A DNA stretch of 37,205 bases from an uncultured Clostridium sp. (GTDB lineage: Bacteria > Bacillota > Clostridia > TANB77 > CAG-508), in NCBI GenBank assembly GCA_948471055.1, contig CAOKQZ010000001.1:1-37205 (forward strand). The letters run 5' to 3'. The notes under the pieces were generated by a model. It worked only from the letters and a program-made list of their open reading frames with translations. It was not told the origin of the DNA and did no database searches. Position 1 is the first letter of the stretch. The number at the start of each line of letters is the position of its first letter. The translations under genes and the position numbers were made by a program. Shown here one piece after another: positions 18,651 through 27,410 of this stretch.

Positions 18651-18678
18651 ACATATTATAACCATATTTTTATTTCTT

Positions 18679-19977
18679 TTATGCATAAGCTTGTCTTTTT
18701 CTAAATGCCAATAGATTGGTAATTTCTGTTTGAGTATTTTTTGCTCGTTTTGTCTTATGCGCTTTTTCTTGTTGTATTTGACGAGCTTGGCGTTCTGCCA
18801 TAGTTTGGCAAATTGCTTTTTGATAGGTAAAGTGGGTATCTTGTGCAATTTTAGCCCAGTTATATTCATTTTTTACCATGTTTTTAGCATTTTTTACCAC
18901 ATTTGCTGATAATTGTGGATTATATAGTAATGCTAAAATAGAATCCGCAATGGAATTTGGATTTCCTGCATAACTTTTCATACCATTTTCCCCATGGCTT
19001 ACAATTTCATTTAATCCTCCAATATCAGATACTACTACCGGTGTTCCAGAAAGCATTGCTTCTAGAGCTACAATTCCAAATGGTTCATAGGTACTTGGAA
19101 ATACCGATACATCTGCACATTTATACATTTTGCACACTTGTTTTGCATCCATGTAACCTGTAAAATATACTTTATTACTAATTCCCATAGTATTTACTTG
19201 TGCTTTTAATTCATCGGTCATACCACCTTTTCCTGCAATCACAAGCTTTGCATCATGGTATCCTGCCAAAATTTTAGGCATAGCAGACACCAAATGTTGC
19301 ACTCCTTTTTCATAAACAAGTCTTCCCATAAATAGAATAATTTTTTCATGGTCCGCTGCATATTGTCTTCGAAAATCGTAATCTCTTTCCACACCACTAA
19401 ACATATTTACATTAATTCCATTTGGTACGACATTAATCTTTTCAAAAGGAAGACCAAATTGGTATTGTAATTCTCTTTTCATATAATTACTATTTACAAT
19501 TACTTCCGTTGCTTCATAGGTTAACATCCATTCGGTATCATTAATATAACGTTGGGTTTCATCATGAATACCAGAATTTCTGCCACTTTCTGTTGCATGA
19601 ATGGTTGCTACAATTGGAATATCATATGAATTTTTTAAGGTTTTTGCCGCATATGCCACAAGCCAATCATGAGCATGAATGACATCAAAATTACCTTCTT
19701 TTGCCATAATTTCATTTGCTTTTGCTACCATATTAAAATTCATTTGCATAATCCAATCAATAAAATTGTTCGGATGAATCATGTAATTATCCACACGATA
19801 CACTTTTACCCCTTTATCATCTTCATAATAAGGTGCATTTCCTTCACGGTATGTCACAACGGTGACATCGTGTCCGTCTTTTATTAGTCTTTTCGATAGG
19901 TCGTTTACAACTCTTGCAATTCCCCCTACAATTCTTGGTGGATACTCCCATGTTAGCATTAAAATTTTCATTGGCAT
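18679..19977 (-). CDS. GT4-family glycosyltransferase (glycogen/alpha-glucan synthase type)
   Basis: 432 residues. Visible motifs are MLTWEYPPRIVGGIARVV at the N-terminus, VIHAHDWL, the mid-protein hinge VVPNGINVNMF, LFMGRLVYEKGVQHLV and the nucleotide-sugar site EPFGIVALEAMLSGTPVVVSD. This is the retaining GT-B fold. The divergent neighbours are a DUF4912 gene and a GH57 branching-enzyme-type gene, a set that recurs in Clostridia and suggests alpha-glucan synthesis. The donor sugar (ADP- or UDP-glucose) is not shown by the sequence. The lysine-rich C-terminal 40 residues lie outside the fold. Confidence 0.82.
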   Translation of the reverse strand: MPMKILMLTWEYPPRIVGGIARVVNDLSKRLIKDGHDVTVVTYREGNAPYYEDDKGVKVYRVDNYMIHPNNFIDWIMQMNFNMVAKANEIMAKEGNFDVIHAHDWLVAYAAKTLKNSYDIPIVATIHATESGRNSGIHDETQRYINDTEWMLTYEATEVIVNSNYMKRELQYQFGLPFEKINVVPNGINVNMFSGVERDYDFRRQYAADHEKIILFMGRLVYEKGVQHLVSAMPKILAGYHDAKLVIAGKGGMTDELKAQVNTMGISNKVYFTGYMDAKQVCKMYKCADVSVFPSTYEPFGIVALEAMLSGTPVVVSDIGGLNEIVSHGENGMKSYAGNPNSIADSILALLYNPQLSANVVKNAKNMVKNEYNWAKIAQDTHFTYQKAICQTMAERQARQIQQEKAHKTKRAKNTQTEITNLLAFRKRQAYA

Positions 19978-20312
19978 TTTACGCCCCTTCCTAACAATTT
20001 TCTTTTGTTTTTTACAACTGATTTCATTTTATACAAAATTTTGACAAATGTAAATAGTTTTCGAAAAATTATTCTTTTTTTATTCTTTTCTTCTTTCGTC
20101 CTCCTTGTCATTTTATTATATTGATTGTTTATTCTTTTCACAATGAAATTGCCTTATTTTTAATATGATAAATCGACATCATCGTATAACAAGTTATTCT
20201 TCTAAATACAAAAAATATTTTTGTATTTATTTCGACAATTTACTTGAATTTATTTTGCTTTTAGTATAGTATAGTAGAAGAAATTTAATTTGTACCAAGG
20301 AGGTATTTTTTG
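19978..20312. promoter_or_regulatory. Divergent intergenic region with promoters for the alpha-glucan genes
   Basis: About 335 bases without a gene. For the glycosyltransferase (minus): TTGTGA (20143-20138), 17 bases, TATAAT (20120-20115). For the DUF4912 gene (plus): TTGAAT near 20242, about 17 bases, TAGTAT, then AAGGAGGT at 20297-20304. The long A+T-rich middle may hold operators, but I see no clear inverted repeat. Confidence 0.6.
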
Positions 20313-21380
20313 ATGCCAAGAACAACAAAAGATGTAGCTAAATCAGTAAAACAGAAAAATGATGAAGATACTGAAGTAAAAAAGGTTCCTAAAAAGACCG
20401 CAACTACTAAAAAAGCTACTACAAAACAAGATGCTACTGCATCTACAAAATCTAAAAAAGTTACTACTAAAAAGGAATCTACTGCTACTACAAAAAAATC
20501 CACTTCATCTACCACAAAAAAAACAACAACTGCAAAAGCGAAGGCTTCTAGTGCCTCTTCTACTAAGAAAGCTACAACTGCAAAAGCTAAGGATTCTAGT
20601 TCTTCTTCTGCTAAAAAAGCTACAACTACAAAAGCTAAAGCTTCTAGTGCCTCTTCTGCTAAGAAAGCTACAACTACAAAAGCTAAGGCTTCTAGTTCTT
20701 CTTCTGCTAAAAAAGCTACAACTACAAAAGCTAAGGCTTCTAGTGCTACTTCTACTAGAAAAACCGCAGTTACAAAAAAGAAAATCGAGATTTTGGAATA
20801 TTATGATTTGCCTTATCGTTATAACCAAACTACTGTTAAAGTACTTGCACAAACACCAGAAATGCTATTTGTGTATTGGGATATTTCAGATGAGGATCGT
20901 TTAACATATACTACCAAATATGGAGAAGACTTTTTTTCTAAAACCAAACCTGTTTTGCTAGTTCATAATACTACCATGAATTACACCTTTGAAATTGAAA
21001 TTAATGATTTCGCTAACAGTTGGTATTTACATGTAAATGACGCAAATTGTGATTATGTAATTGAACTTGGTAGACGTCCTAATCATTACCAAAATACGGT
21101 AAAAGACCCTTACATCTATGTTGCCTCTTCTAATGAAATGGAAACACCAAATGATCATATTTTATTTGAACGTTTCGACCCTCATGTCACTTACCGTAAT
21201 GTAAAAACAGGACAAGTCACCAAAAAAGACTTTTCGCATTTATCCAATTTGAAAAACATGCAAGAAATTTATGGTATTTATGATTTATATAAACAAATTT
21301 ATAAAAACGAATTATTTGATGAAATCGTTGACGGTAATTTAATAAATCCATCTTCCCTTTCATCTTCTAGTTTCAAATAA
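20313..21380 (+). CDS. DUF4912 protein with lysine/alanine/serine-rich repeat tail at the N-terminus
   Basis: 355 residues from the ATG at 20313, 8 bases after AAGGAGGT. Residues 1-155 are low-complexity K/A/T/S sequence with five 16-residue units of the type AKKATTTKAKASSASS, resembling histone H1-like tails. Residues about 165-290 form a DUF4912 domain (EILEYYDLPYRYNQTTVKVL, MLFVYWDIS, LHVNDANCDYVIELGRR). DUF4912 genes recur beside GH57 enzymes and glycosyltransferases, as here, so a glucan-binding role is likely but unproven. The tail could bind polyanions or act as a flexible tether. Confidence 0.82.
   Translation: MPRTTKDVAKSVKQKNDEDTEVKKVPKKTATTKKATTKQDATASTKSKKVTTKKESTATTKKSTSSTTKKTTTAKAKASSASSTKKATTAKAKDSSSSSAKKATTTKAKASSASSAKKATTTKAKASSSSSAKKATTTKAKASSATSTRKTAVTKKKIEILEYYDLPYRYNQTTVKVLAQTPEMLFVYWDISDEDRLTYTTKYGEDFFSKTKPVLLVHNTTMNYTFEIEINDFANSWYLHVNDANCDYVIELGRRPNHYQNTVKDPYIYVASSNEMETPNDHILFERFDPHVTYRNVKTGQVTKKDFSHLSNLKNMQEIYGIYDLYKQIYKNELFDEIVDGNLINPSSLSSSSFK
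20514..20753 (+). repeat. Five tandem 48-bp units in the DUF4912 gene
   Basis: Each unit encodes 16 residues (TKKTTTAKAKASSASS and variants). Units differ mainly by synonymous or A/S/D changes, which suggests recent expansion or contraction by recombination. Confidence 0.85.
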
Positions 21381-21453
21381 ATGATTGTATTGTGGCTTTG
21401 CCACTTACAAATCATTATATGCGTTAGAATAAATGACCTAACTTAGAATAAAT

Positions 21454-21480
21454 GTGGGCAGATATTAAATCTGCCCCTAC
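21454..21480. repeat. Palindromic repeat, family C (copy 3)
   Basis: GTGGGCAGAT-ATTA-ATCTGCCCCTAC lies between the DUF4912 and GH57 genes, within 121 intergenic bases. Confidence 0.7.
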
Positions 21481-21501
21481 CAATTTACGAAGGAGAAATC
21501 T

Positions 21502-23094
21502 ATGAATAAACAAGAAAAAGGCTATGTTAGTTTTGTCTTACATGCACATCTACCCTTTGTGCATCATCCAGAAAGTGAACATTATTTAGAAGAAGAATGG
21601 CTATTTGAAGCAATTTCCGAAACCTATCTTCCTTTACTTACGAATTTTAACAAATTAGTAGAAGAAGGGGTTGATTTTCGTATTACTATGTCGATGACAC
21701 CTCCTCTTCTTAATATGTTAGATAATAAACTATTGCAAAAACGTTATATAAGCTATTTAAAAAAACATATTGAACTTTCCAAAAAGGAAATCAAACGTAC
21801 TTCTTATGATAATCGTTTAAATGAATTATCTCACTATTATTTTAATCGTTATTCTAATGATTTACATATTTTCCAAGATGTATATGGATGCAATATTATT
21901 GACGGTTTCAAACAACTTCAAGATATTGGTGTATTAGAAATTATTACTTGTGGTGCAACCCACGGTTATTTTCCGATTTTATACATTAATGAAAACACAG
22001 TAAAAGCACAAATTGCAGTAGGCGTACAAACATATGAAAAATATTTTGGAAGAAAACCACGTGGTATTTGGCTTCCAGAATGTGGCTATGTACCAGAAGC
22101 AGACAAATATTTAAAGGAATTTGGCATTGAATATATTATTACGGAATCTCATGGAATTTTATATGCAAATCCTACTCCTGTTTATGGTACCTACGCTCCT
22201 ATTGTTTCCCCTACTGGCATTGTTGCCTTTGGGCGTGATATTGAATCCTCTAGACAAGTTTGGAGTTCCATTAATGGCTATCCTGGTGATTATAATTACC
22301 GCGAATTTTACCGTGATATTGGTTATGATGCAGACTATGACTACATTAAGCCATATCTTACGTTTGATGGTGTTCGTGTTCCTACTGGAATTAAATACTA
22401 TCGCATTACAGGAAATACTGGCGAAAAAGACTATTATAACCCACGTTGGGCTATGGATAGTGTAGAAAAACAAGCAGGACATTTCTTTGATTGTAGACAA
22501 GCACAAATTACTAATTTAGCTAGCCACATGGATACTCCACCCATTATTCTATGCCCTTATGATGCTGAACTTTATGGGCATTGGTGGTATGAAGGTCCAG
22601 ATTGGCTATATGTATTATTTAAAAAGATATACTATGATAAATGTGATTTTAAACTAATTACACCAAGCGAATACATTGACCGTTACCCAAATATTCAAGT
22701 ATCTACCCCATGTCGTTCTAGTTGGGGGGCAAATGGCTATAGTGGTGTATGGCTAAACCCAACCAATGATTATGTACATAGGCATTTACATGTTGCAGGA
22801 GATCGCATGGTAGAACTTGCGCATTTATATCCAAATGAGACAAATGATTTAAAAAAACAAGCACTAAACCAATGTGCCAGAGAATTACTACTTGCTCAAA
22901 GTAGTGATTGGTTATTTATTATTACCAATGGAACCATGGTAGATTATGCCAAAAAACGAATTAAAGACCATATTGGAAGATTTACCAAATTATACAACCA
23001 AATAAAATCCGATTCAATTGATGAGATATTCCTAAAAGACATCTCCGAAAAAGACCCCATTTTCCCGGAAATTGATTATCGAATCTATAACTAA
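21502..23094 (+). CDS. GH57 family 1,4-alpha-glucan branching enzyme-type protein
   Basis: 530 residues. GH57 conserved regions are visible in order: HAHLPFVHHPE at the N-terminus, MSMTPPLL, GATHGYFPIL, GIWLPECGY (nucleophile glutamate) and CPYDAELYGHWWYEGPDWL (acid/base aspartate), with a C-terminal helical domain. Known relatives form alpha-1,6 branches in glucans; some are amylases. The neighbouring GT4 and DUF4912 genes favour glucan synthesis. AAGGAG precedes the ATG and a terminator follows. Confidence 0.88.
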   Translation: MNKQEKGYVSFVLHAHLPFVHHPESEHYLEEEWLFEAISETYLPLLTNFNKLVEEGVDFRITMSMTPPLLNMLDNKLLQKRYISYLKKHIELSKKEIKRTSYDNRLNELSHYYFNRYSNDLHIFQDVYGCNIIDGFKQLQDIGVLEIITCGATHGYFPILYINENTVKAQIAVGVQTYEKYFGRKPRGIWLPECGYVPEADKYLKEFGIEYIITESHGILYANPTPVYGTYAPIVSPTGIVAFGRDIESSRQVWSSINGYPGDYNYREFYRDIGYDADYDYIKPYLTFDGVRVPTGIKYYRITGNTGEKDYYNPRWAMDSVEKQAGHFFDCRQAQITNLASHMDTPPIILCPYDAELYGHWWYEGPDWLYVLFKKIYYDKCDFKLITPSEYIDRYPNIQVSTPCRSSWGANGYSGVWLNPTNDYVHRHLHVAGDRMVELAHLYPNETNDLKKQALNQCARELLLAQSSDWLFIITNGTMVDYAKKRIKDHIGRFTKLYNQIKSDSIDEIFLKDISEKDPIFPEIDYRIYN

Positions 23095-23097
23095 TAC

Positions 23098-23125
23098 GAT
23101 ACCACATTTAGTGGTGTCTTTTTAT
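23098..23125 (+). terminator. Terminator after the GH57 gene
   Basis: GATACCAC-ATTTA-GTGGTGTC followed by TTTTTA, directly after the stop codon. Confidence 0.8.
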
Positions 23126-23143
23126 ATATTCTTTCTTATCATG

Positions 23144-23177
23144 AAAAAAGCTGGAGAGTTTATATCCCTTCTCCAGC
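23144..23177 (-). terminator. Terminator after the two-TM coiled-coil gene
   Basis: On the minus strand GCTGGAG pairs with CTCCAGC around a 14-base loop and is followed by TTTTTT. Confidence 0.8.
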
Positions 23178-23190
23178 CATGAAACGTTAT

Positions 23191-23625
23191 TTAGTTTTGG
23201 TTATCCTTCCGCTTAAGAGCATCTCTTTCTTCCTTAAGCTTCCAAATTTCATTGTTTAAAGTGCATATTTCTTCTTCCAATGAAAAACACTTTGAAGAAA
23301 ATTTTTTCTTTTCTTGCTTCATTTCTTCTATTTTTTTCTTGTGTCTTTTTTTGGCATTGCATAAAATAATTATAAAAAATATTATGACAAATACCATCTC
23401 AATTCCCCAATATATTGTATATCTTTGCATACATATGTTGGTATTACTAAAACTTCTAGATATCTCCGAAATTAATAGTGCATTGTTGAGTATAAATATT
23501 AGTAGTCCTACTATTACTACCATTGCCACTACTACCACTGCTACTATTTCAAATCCAATTATTACTATTGCCACTGCTAGATTTGCAACAATGCCTATTC
23601 CTTTTCGAATCCTCCGTTTCATCAT
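23191..23625 (-). CDS. Small membrane protein with two transmembrane segments and a C-terminal coiled coil
   Basis: 144 residues, no recognised family. A valine/isoleucine-rich hydrophobic stretch (about 11-48) is followed by a second transmembrane segment (about 74-90), then a lysine/glutamate-rich coiled coil to the end (KKKIEEMKQEKKKFSS and onward). AAAGGAGG precedes the ATG. It carries two in-frame CGG codons (23616-23614, codon 4; 23211-23209, near the end). The first must be read in the normal frame because a +1 shift meets a stop within a few codons. A lineage-specific accessory gene is likely. Confidence 0.55.
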   Translation of the reverse strand: MMKRRIRKGIGIVANLAVAIVIIGFEIVAVVVVAMVVIVGLLIFILNNALLISEISRSFSNTNICMQRYTIYWGIEMVFVIIFFIIILCNAKKRHKKKIEEMKQEKKKFSSKCFSLEEEICTLNNEIWKLKEERDALKRKDNQN

Positions 23626-23683
23626 TTACTTTCCTCCTTTATCTTTATTGACATTGCCTATTATTATAACATAACAACATAAC

Positions 23684-24826
23684 TTATGCAAATTCTTCCC
23701 ATACAAGATTGGCAAAATCTAACCCTTTGTTTGTTAATTTTATCGTGTCTAAGTCTATTTCTATGAATTCTTGTTTTACTAATTTTTCTAATTCTTTTCG
23801 GAAAAGATAGATTGGGTTTTGGATAAATTTAGCTTTAAATTCGGCTATGGATACGCCTTGTATTTTTCTTAATCCCAATAGCATATATTCTTTCCTTTCA
23901 TCCTCTATTGTTTGGATTTCGTGGATAGTTTGTTTTTCATGCGCAGACTTTAACTCTGCTTCTAACATGTAATCTTGTAGATTGGTGGTGTTGGAATATC
24001 TGGTTTTATTGTAGTAGGAATGGGCAGCAAGCCCAAACCCTAGGTATGATTTCTGGCTCCAACAGTTTTGGTTGTGTTTGGACAGCTTTTGTGGTTTCGC
24101 GAAATTGGAAATTTCGTAGTGAATGTAGCCGTTTTGTTCTAATATCTTTTTTGTGCTCCAGTACATGTTTCTTTCGGTTTCTTCATCTGGTAAGATTAGT
24201 TTTCCTTCTTCTACCAAGGTAGCCATTGGGGTCCCTTCCTCTAGTATTAGTGAGTACAAGGAAATATGTTCTGGGGTTAGGTTGATTACTTTTTGTAAGT
24301 TATCTTTTAGAATTTCTTCGGTTTGGTTTGGTAGTGCTAGCATTAAATCTACATTAATATTCGTAAAACCAATCTTTCTTGCTAAGCCATAGGTCTCTAA
24401 AAATTGTTCATAGGTATGAATTCTTCCAATTTGTTTTAATATTGCATTATCCGCTGATTGCAAGCCTATACTTAAACGATTGATTCCTGCTTGTTTATAA
24501 TCTTCTAGTTTTTCTTTAGTAACCGTTCCCGGGTTTACTTCTATGGCTATTTCCGCTTGTTTATCGATTTCGTAATTTTCTTTTATGGTATTTAGTATTC
24601 TAACAATCGCTTTACTATCTATATAAGAAGGTGTTCCCCCGCCAAAGTAAATCGTGGTTACCAAATATCCCTTTGCTTTTTCTTTATTTTCTTCAATCTC
24701 TTTCTTTAATGCTTGTATATACTCTTTTTCCCACATTTCACTTTTTGCAAACGATACGAAATCACAATACAAACACTTTTGTTTACAAAAAGGAATATGC
24801 ACATAAATTCCCAACTCTTCTTTCAC
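23684..24826 (-). CDS. hemW: HemW-type radical SAM protein (heme chaperone family)
   Basis: 380 residues from GTG at 24826, which has AGGAG upstream; a longer reading to 24946 overlaps the cohesin-like gene and lacks family sequence. The radical SAM cluster motif is in HIPFCKQKCLYCDF (CX3CX2C without the extra cysteine of true HemN), then FGGGTPS and NPGTVTKE. The C-terminal HemN_C-like part ends IKLTNKGLDFANLVWEEF. HemW proteins bind and deliver heme; they are often annotated as coproporphyrinogen dehydrogenase. The assignment to HemW instead of HemN rests on the cysteine motif and length. Confidence 0.88.
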   Translation of the reverse strand: MKEELGIYVHIPFCKQKCLYCDFVSFAKSEMWEKEYIQALKKEIEENKEKAKGYLVTTIYFGGGTPSYIDSKAIVRILNTIKENYEIDKQAEIAIEVNPGTVTKEKLEDYKQAGINRLSIGLQSADNAILKQIGRIHTYEQFLETYGLARKIGFTNINVDLMLALPNQTEEILKDNLQKVINLTPEHISLYSLILEEGTPMATLVEEGKLILPDEETERNMYWSTKKILEQNGYIHYEISNFAKPQKLSKHNQNCWSQKSYLGFGLAAHSYYNKTRYSNTTNLQDYMLEAELKSAHEKQTIHEIQTIEDERKEYMLLGLRKIQGVSIAEFKAKFIQNPIYLFRKELEKLVKQEFIEIDLDTIKLTNKGLDFANLVWEEFA

Positions 24827-24905
24827 TATCTTTAATCTCCTACTACTACCCTTTATTCCATAACGTAACTTTCTTGCTATTCTATTATCTCTTATATTTT
24901 GTTTT

Positions 24906-26051
24906 CTATTTATTTTTATAATACAAAATTGTAGCAATTCCAACATTTATTAGTAAAAGCGCTCCTACAATTACCATTAAAAGATCTAATTCTTCTCCCG
25001 TTTGAGGCAATATAGTTGGGTAATTTTCTTCTGCTTGTATTACTTTGAAAGTCGCTATTGCACTACCTTTTTTAGAATTAATACTGATTTCGTGTGTACC
25101 AGATTTGATTGTTTTTAAATATGCCTCTTTTAATTCTATTATTGTACTTCCCTCTTTTGCTATATAATTTTCTTTATTAATTACATTTCCATCTATTGAG
25201 ACATTTAAAAAATCTGCAAAATCGGCATTAGAACGAAATACCAAATTTTTACTTCTATCATAATTCCATGTAAGATTTTCTCCTTCAAGCATTTCATAAG
25301 AAACATTTTCTGAATTTTGATTATTATCGTCTTTGTTATCATCATTATTAACAGTATTATTTACATCATTAGAATCATTATTTGGAATGTTCCCTCCGTC
25401 ACTATTTATATAATTTTGATTTTCGTCTTTGTTATTGTTGTTATCACCACTAGTAGTATTATTCTCCTTATTAGACTCACTATTTTGAATATTTCCTCCG
25501 TCGCTATTTATATAATTTTGATTTTCGTCTTTGTTGTCTCCTATTGTTTCATCAGCATAATCATGTACATAAATTTCTATTGGAACAATTTCAGTTCTTG
25601 TACTACCTTTGTAATGCACTAATTTTATGTTTTGTGTTCCTTTTGCTTCTTTTAATACTTTAAATGTAATTGTTGCAATATCGCTTCCTCCTGGTATTTT
25701 TGCCTTACCGGCTAACTTTGAACACATTGCGATTGCAACTCCATCTGCTCCTGCTGGATGGTTTTCCCTGTTTCCTACTTCAATCGTTACACCATCTATA
25801 TTTCCTGCTTCTGCAGAAACAAATTGCAATTTTGTTTTATCAAATTCCAAAAGTAATCCGTCATTATCTTCTAATATATCTGTTGTTGCCCATATTCCTA
25901 TAGTTGCATTTTCCCCTGCTTGTATATGTGCGTTGTTAGTCATCAGACCTAAATGCATATCATTTACCGTTGCTTTTGTACTATTTACAAGTATTAATGC
26001 ACTTATCATTATTATCATAGTTAATGCTACAATTTTTTTTAAATTTTTCAT
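24906..26051 (-). CDS. Cell-surface protein with cohesin-like domain and LPXTG-type anchor
   Basis: 381 residues. An N-terminal signal peptide (about 1-27) is followed by a cohesin-like domain (about 30-165; DGLLLEFDKTKLQFVSAEAG, SDIATITFKVLKEAKG), an Asn/Asp-rich linker with two copies of NKDENQNYINSDGGNI, an X2/Ig-like domain (about 255-340), and LPQTGEELD plus a hydrophobic segment and KNK tail, which is a sortase signal. It would be wall-anchored and display a cohesin. A dockerin-bearing protein is encoded 18 bases upstream, so the two probably interact and are cotranscribed. The linker repeats are also near-identical at DNA level. Confidence 0.82.
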   Translation of the reverse strand: MKNLKKIVALTMIIMISALILVNSTKATVNDMHLGLMTNNAHIQAGENATIGIWATTDILEDNDGLLLEFDKTKLQFVSAEAGNIDGVTIEVGNRENHPAGADGVAIAMCSKLAGKAKIPGGSDIATITFKVLKEAKGTQNIKLVHYKGSTRTEIVPIEIYVHDYADETIGDNKDENQNYINSDGGNIQNSESNKENNTTSGDNNNNKDENQNYINSDGGNIPNNDSNDVNNTVNNDDNKDDNNQNSENVSYEMLEGENLTWNYDRSKNLVFRSNADFADFLNVSIDGNVINKENYIAKEGSTIIELKEAYLKTIKSGTHEISINSKKGSAIATFKVIQAEENYPTILPQTGEELDLLMVIVGALLLINVGIATILYYKNK

Positions 26052-26069
26052 TTTCTATCCCTTTCTTTT

Positions 26070-26381
26070 TTAAATTTGAGTTTGACCCACATAATATAAT
26101 AAAATTATCTTTAAATCTGTCGAACTTACCCTTCCGTCATTATTTACATCTGCTAATATCATTTGTTCCTTTGTAAGTATAATTTCACCAGCAAAATATT
26201 GTAAAATCATTCTTGCATCTGCTGTATCTATGTATCCATCATTATTTATGTCTCCTACTTTTCCTTTATCTTTTGCCAAACTAACTGCTAAAAACATTTG
26301 CAAAATTAAAATTAATAGTAATATTAGTAAAATTGTTCTTTGATTTTTTATTGCTTTAGTTACTTTCTTGTTTAATTTCAT
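26070..26381 (-). CDS. Dockerin type I domain protein with N-terminal membrane segment
   Basis: 103 residues. A basic N-terminus and hydrophobic segment (about 17-36) act as signal or membrane anchor. Then come two calcium-binding dockerin repeats, GDINNDGYIDTADARMILQY and ADVNNDGRVSSTDLKIILLY, each with the D-x-N-x-D-G loop and following helix. There is no catalytic domain, so it seems a minimal adaptor. The next gene downstream encodes a wall-anchored cohesin-like protein. Confidence 0.85.
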   Translation of the reverse strand: MKLNKKVTKAIKNQRTILLILLLILILQMFLAVSLAKDKGKVGDINNDGYIDTADARMILQYFAGEIILTKEQMILADVNNDGRVSSTDLKIILLYYVGQTQI

Positions 26382-26474
26382 AATTGGCTTTCCCCCCCTA
26401 ATATTTCATTTTCATTAGCATACCATGATTTTTTTCCTTTGTAAACATTATTTCTCCTTTTTATGTTTGTTTCT

Positions 26475-26506
26475 GAAAAGACTTATCAAATATGATAAGT
26501 CTTTTC
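26475..26506 (-). terminator. Terminator after whiA
   Basis: A perfect GAAAAGACTTATCA-AATA-TGATAAGTCTTTTC hairpin follows the whiA stop by a dozen bases. The U-run is weak on the minus strand but the stem is long. Confidence 0.75.
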
Positions 26507-26518
26507 AAATTTAGAACA

Positions 26519-27410
26519 TCAATTTCTAATCTCCTCTGCAATTTCGCAAATTTTCTTTAACCTATGGTTTACGCCAGATTTTCCAATTGGTGGTGTTAGC
26601 ATTTGTCCTAATTCTACTAAACTTGCCTCCGGGTGTGCTTGTCTTACGTTTGCAATTTCTTTTAGACTCTCTGGAAGTTTGTCAAACTTTCCTTTCTTCT
26701 TTAAAGATTCAATCTGTTTTATTTGTTCTACCGATGCATTGATTATCTTATTTAAATTGGCTGTTTCACAATTTACCAATCGGTTTACATTATTTCTAGT
26801 ATCACGTACTACGCGAATTTCTTCAAAATTTAGTACTGCCTTACTTGCTCCCATAAGGGCTATTGTTTTTGAGATTTCTTCTGCGTCTTTTAAATAAACA
26901 GAACTTCCCGTTTTCCCACTTAGTATTTTGGAATGAATTCCAAAGGCTTGCAATACCTCCAATACGAATTGGGCAATTTCTTGTTCATTGACACGTATTT
27001 CAAAATGATACTGATGATGTGGATTGTTGCAAGACCCTCCACCTAAGAAACAACCTCTCACAAATGCTTTTAATACATTTTCGTTGTTTTTTAGGTCTAT
27101 CTGTTTAGCACTTTCACATAGTAAAATGGATTTTTTTTCATAAATCACTTCTTGTATCAGTACTTTAGAGCAAGTAATTCCATACACTTTTCCCTGTAAT
27201 TCTATTTTGTAATCTACTCCCAAATTGTTTAACAATTTCCCAAATCGATTAATATTATACTCATTTTGGGTTGTGTATTTTAGTTTTCCTCTTACAATAT
27301 TGGTATTATTACTAAGCAAATAACCGAATCAGTTCCCATTTCACGCATTCTTTATTGGCTAATGTGTTTAATTTGCTTAATTCTTCTTTCAATTCTCTTG
27401 AAAAAGACAT
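26519..27410 (-). CDS. whiA: WhiA-family DNA-binding protein, interrupted by a +1 shift at a CGG codon
   Basis: WhiA proteins pair a degenerate LAGLIDADG homing-endonuclease fold with a helix-turn-helix and act in cell division or sporulation control. Start ATG 27410 behind AAGGTG gives MSFSRELKEELSKLNTLANK and on to CVKWELI in the zero frame; then CGG (27326-27324) and a stop three codons later. Skipping the C gives GGT and the continuous GYLLSNNTNIVRGKLKYT through to the C-terminal helix-turn-helix (RQAHPEASLVELGQMLTPP). The joined protein has 296 residues, normal for the family. It overlaps the shifted end of prmC by about 22 bases. Confidence 0.88.
27324..27326 (-). other. CGGT recoding site in whiA
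   Basis: Codon 29. The zero frame continues CGG TTA TTT GCT TAG; reading CGGT as glycine continues the WhiA sequence for 268 residues. Confidence 0.78.

Noticed and set aside
18597..18869. A basic minus-strand frame upstream of ylbF overlapping the glycosyltransferase end
   Set aside because: It overlaps the C-terminal coding region of the glycosyltransferase in another frame and runs into a family B repeat.
20505..20852. Minus-strand Ser/Cys/Arg-rich frame opposite the DUF4912 repeats
   Set aside because: It is a mirror of the low-complexity repeat on the other strand with no ribosome site.
22159..22506. Antisense frame within the GH57 gene
   Set aside because: It is a shadow of a strongly conserved enzyme region.
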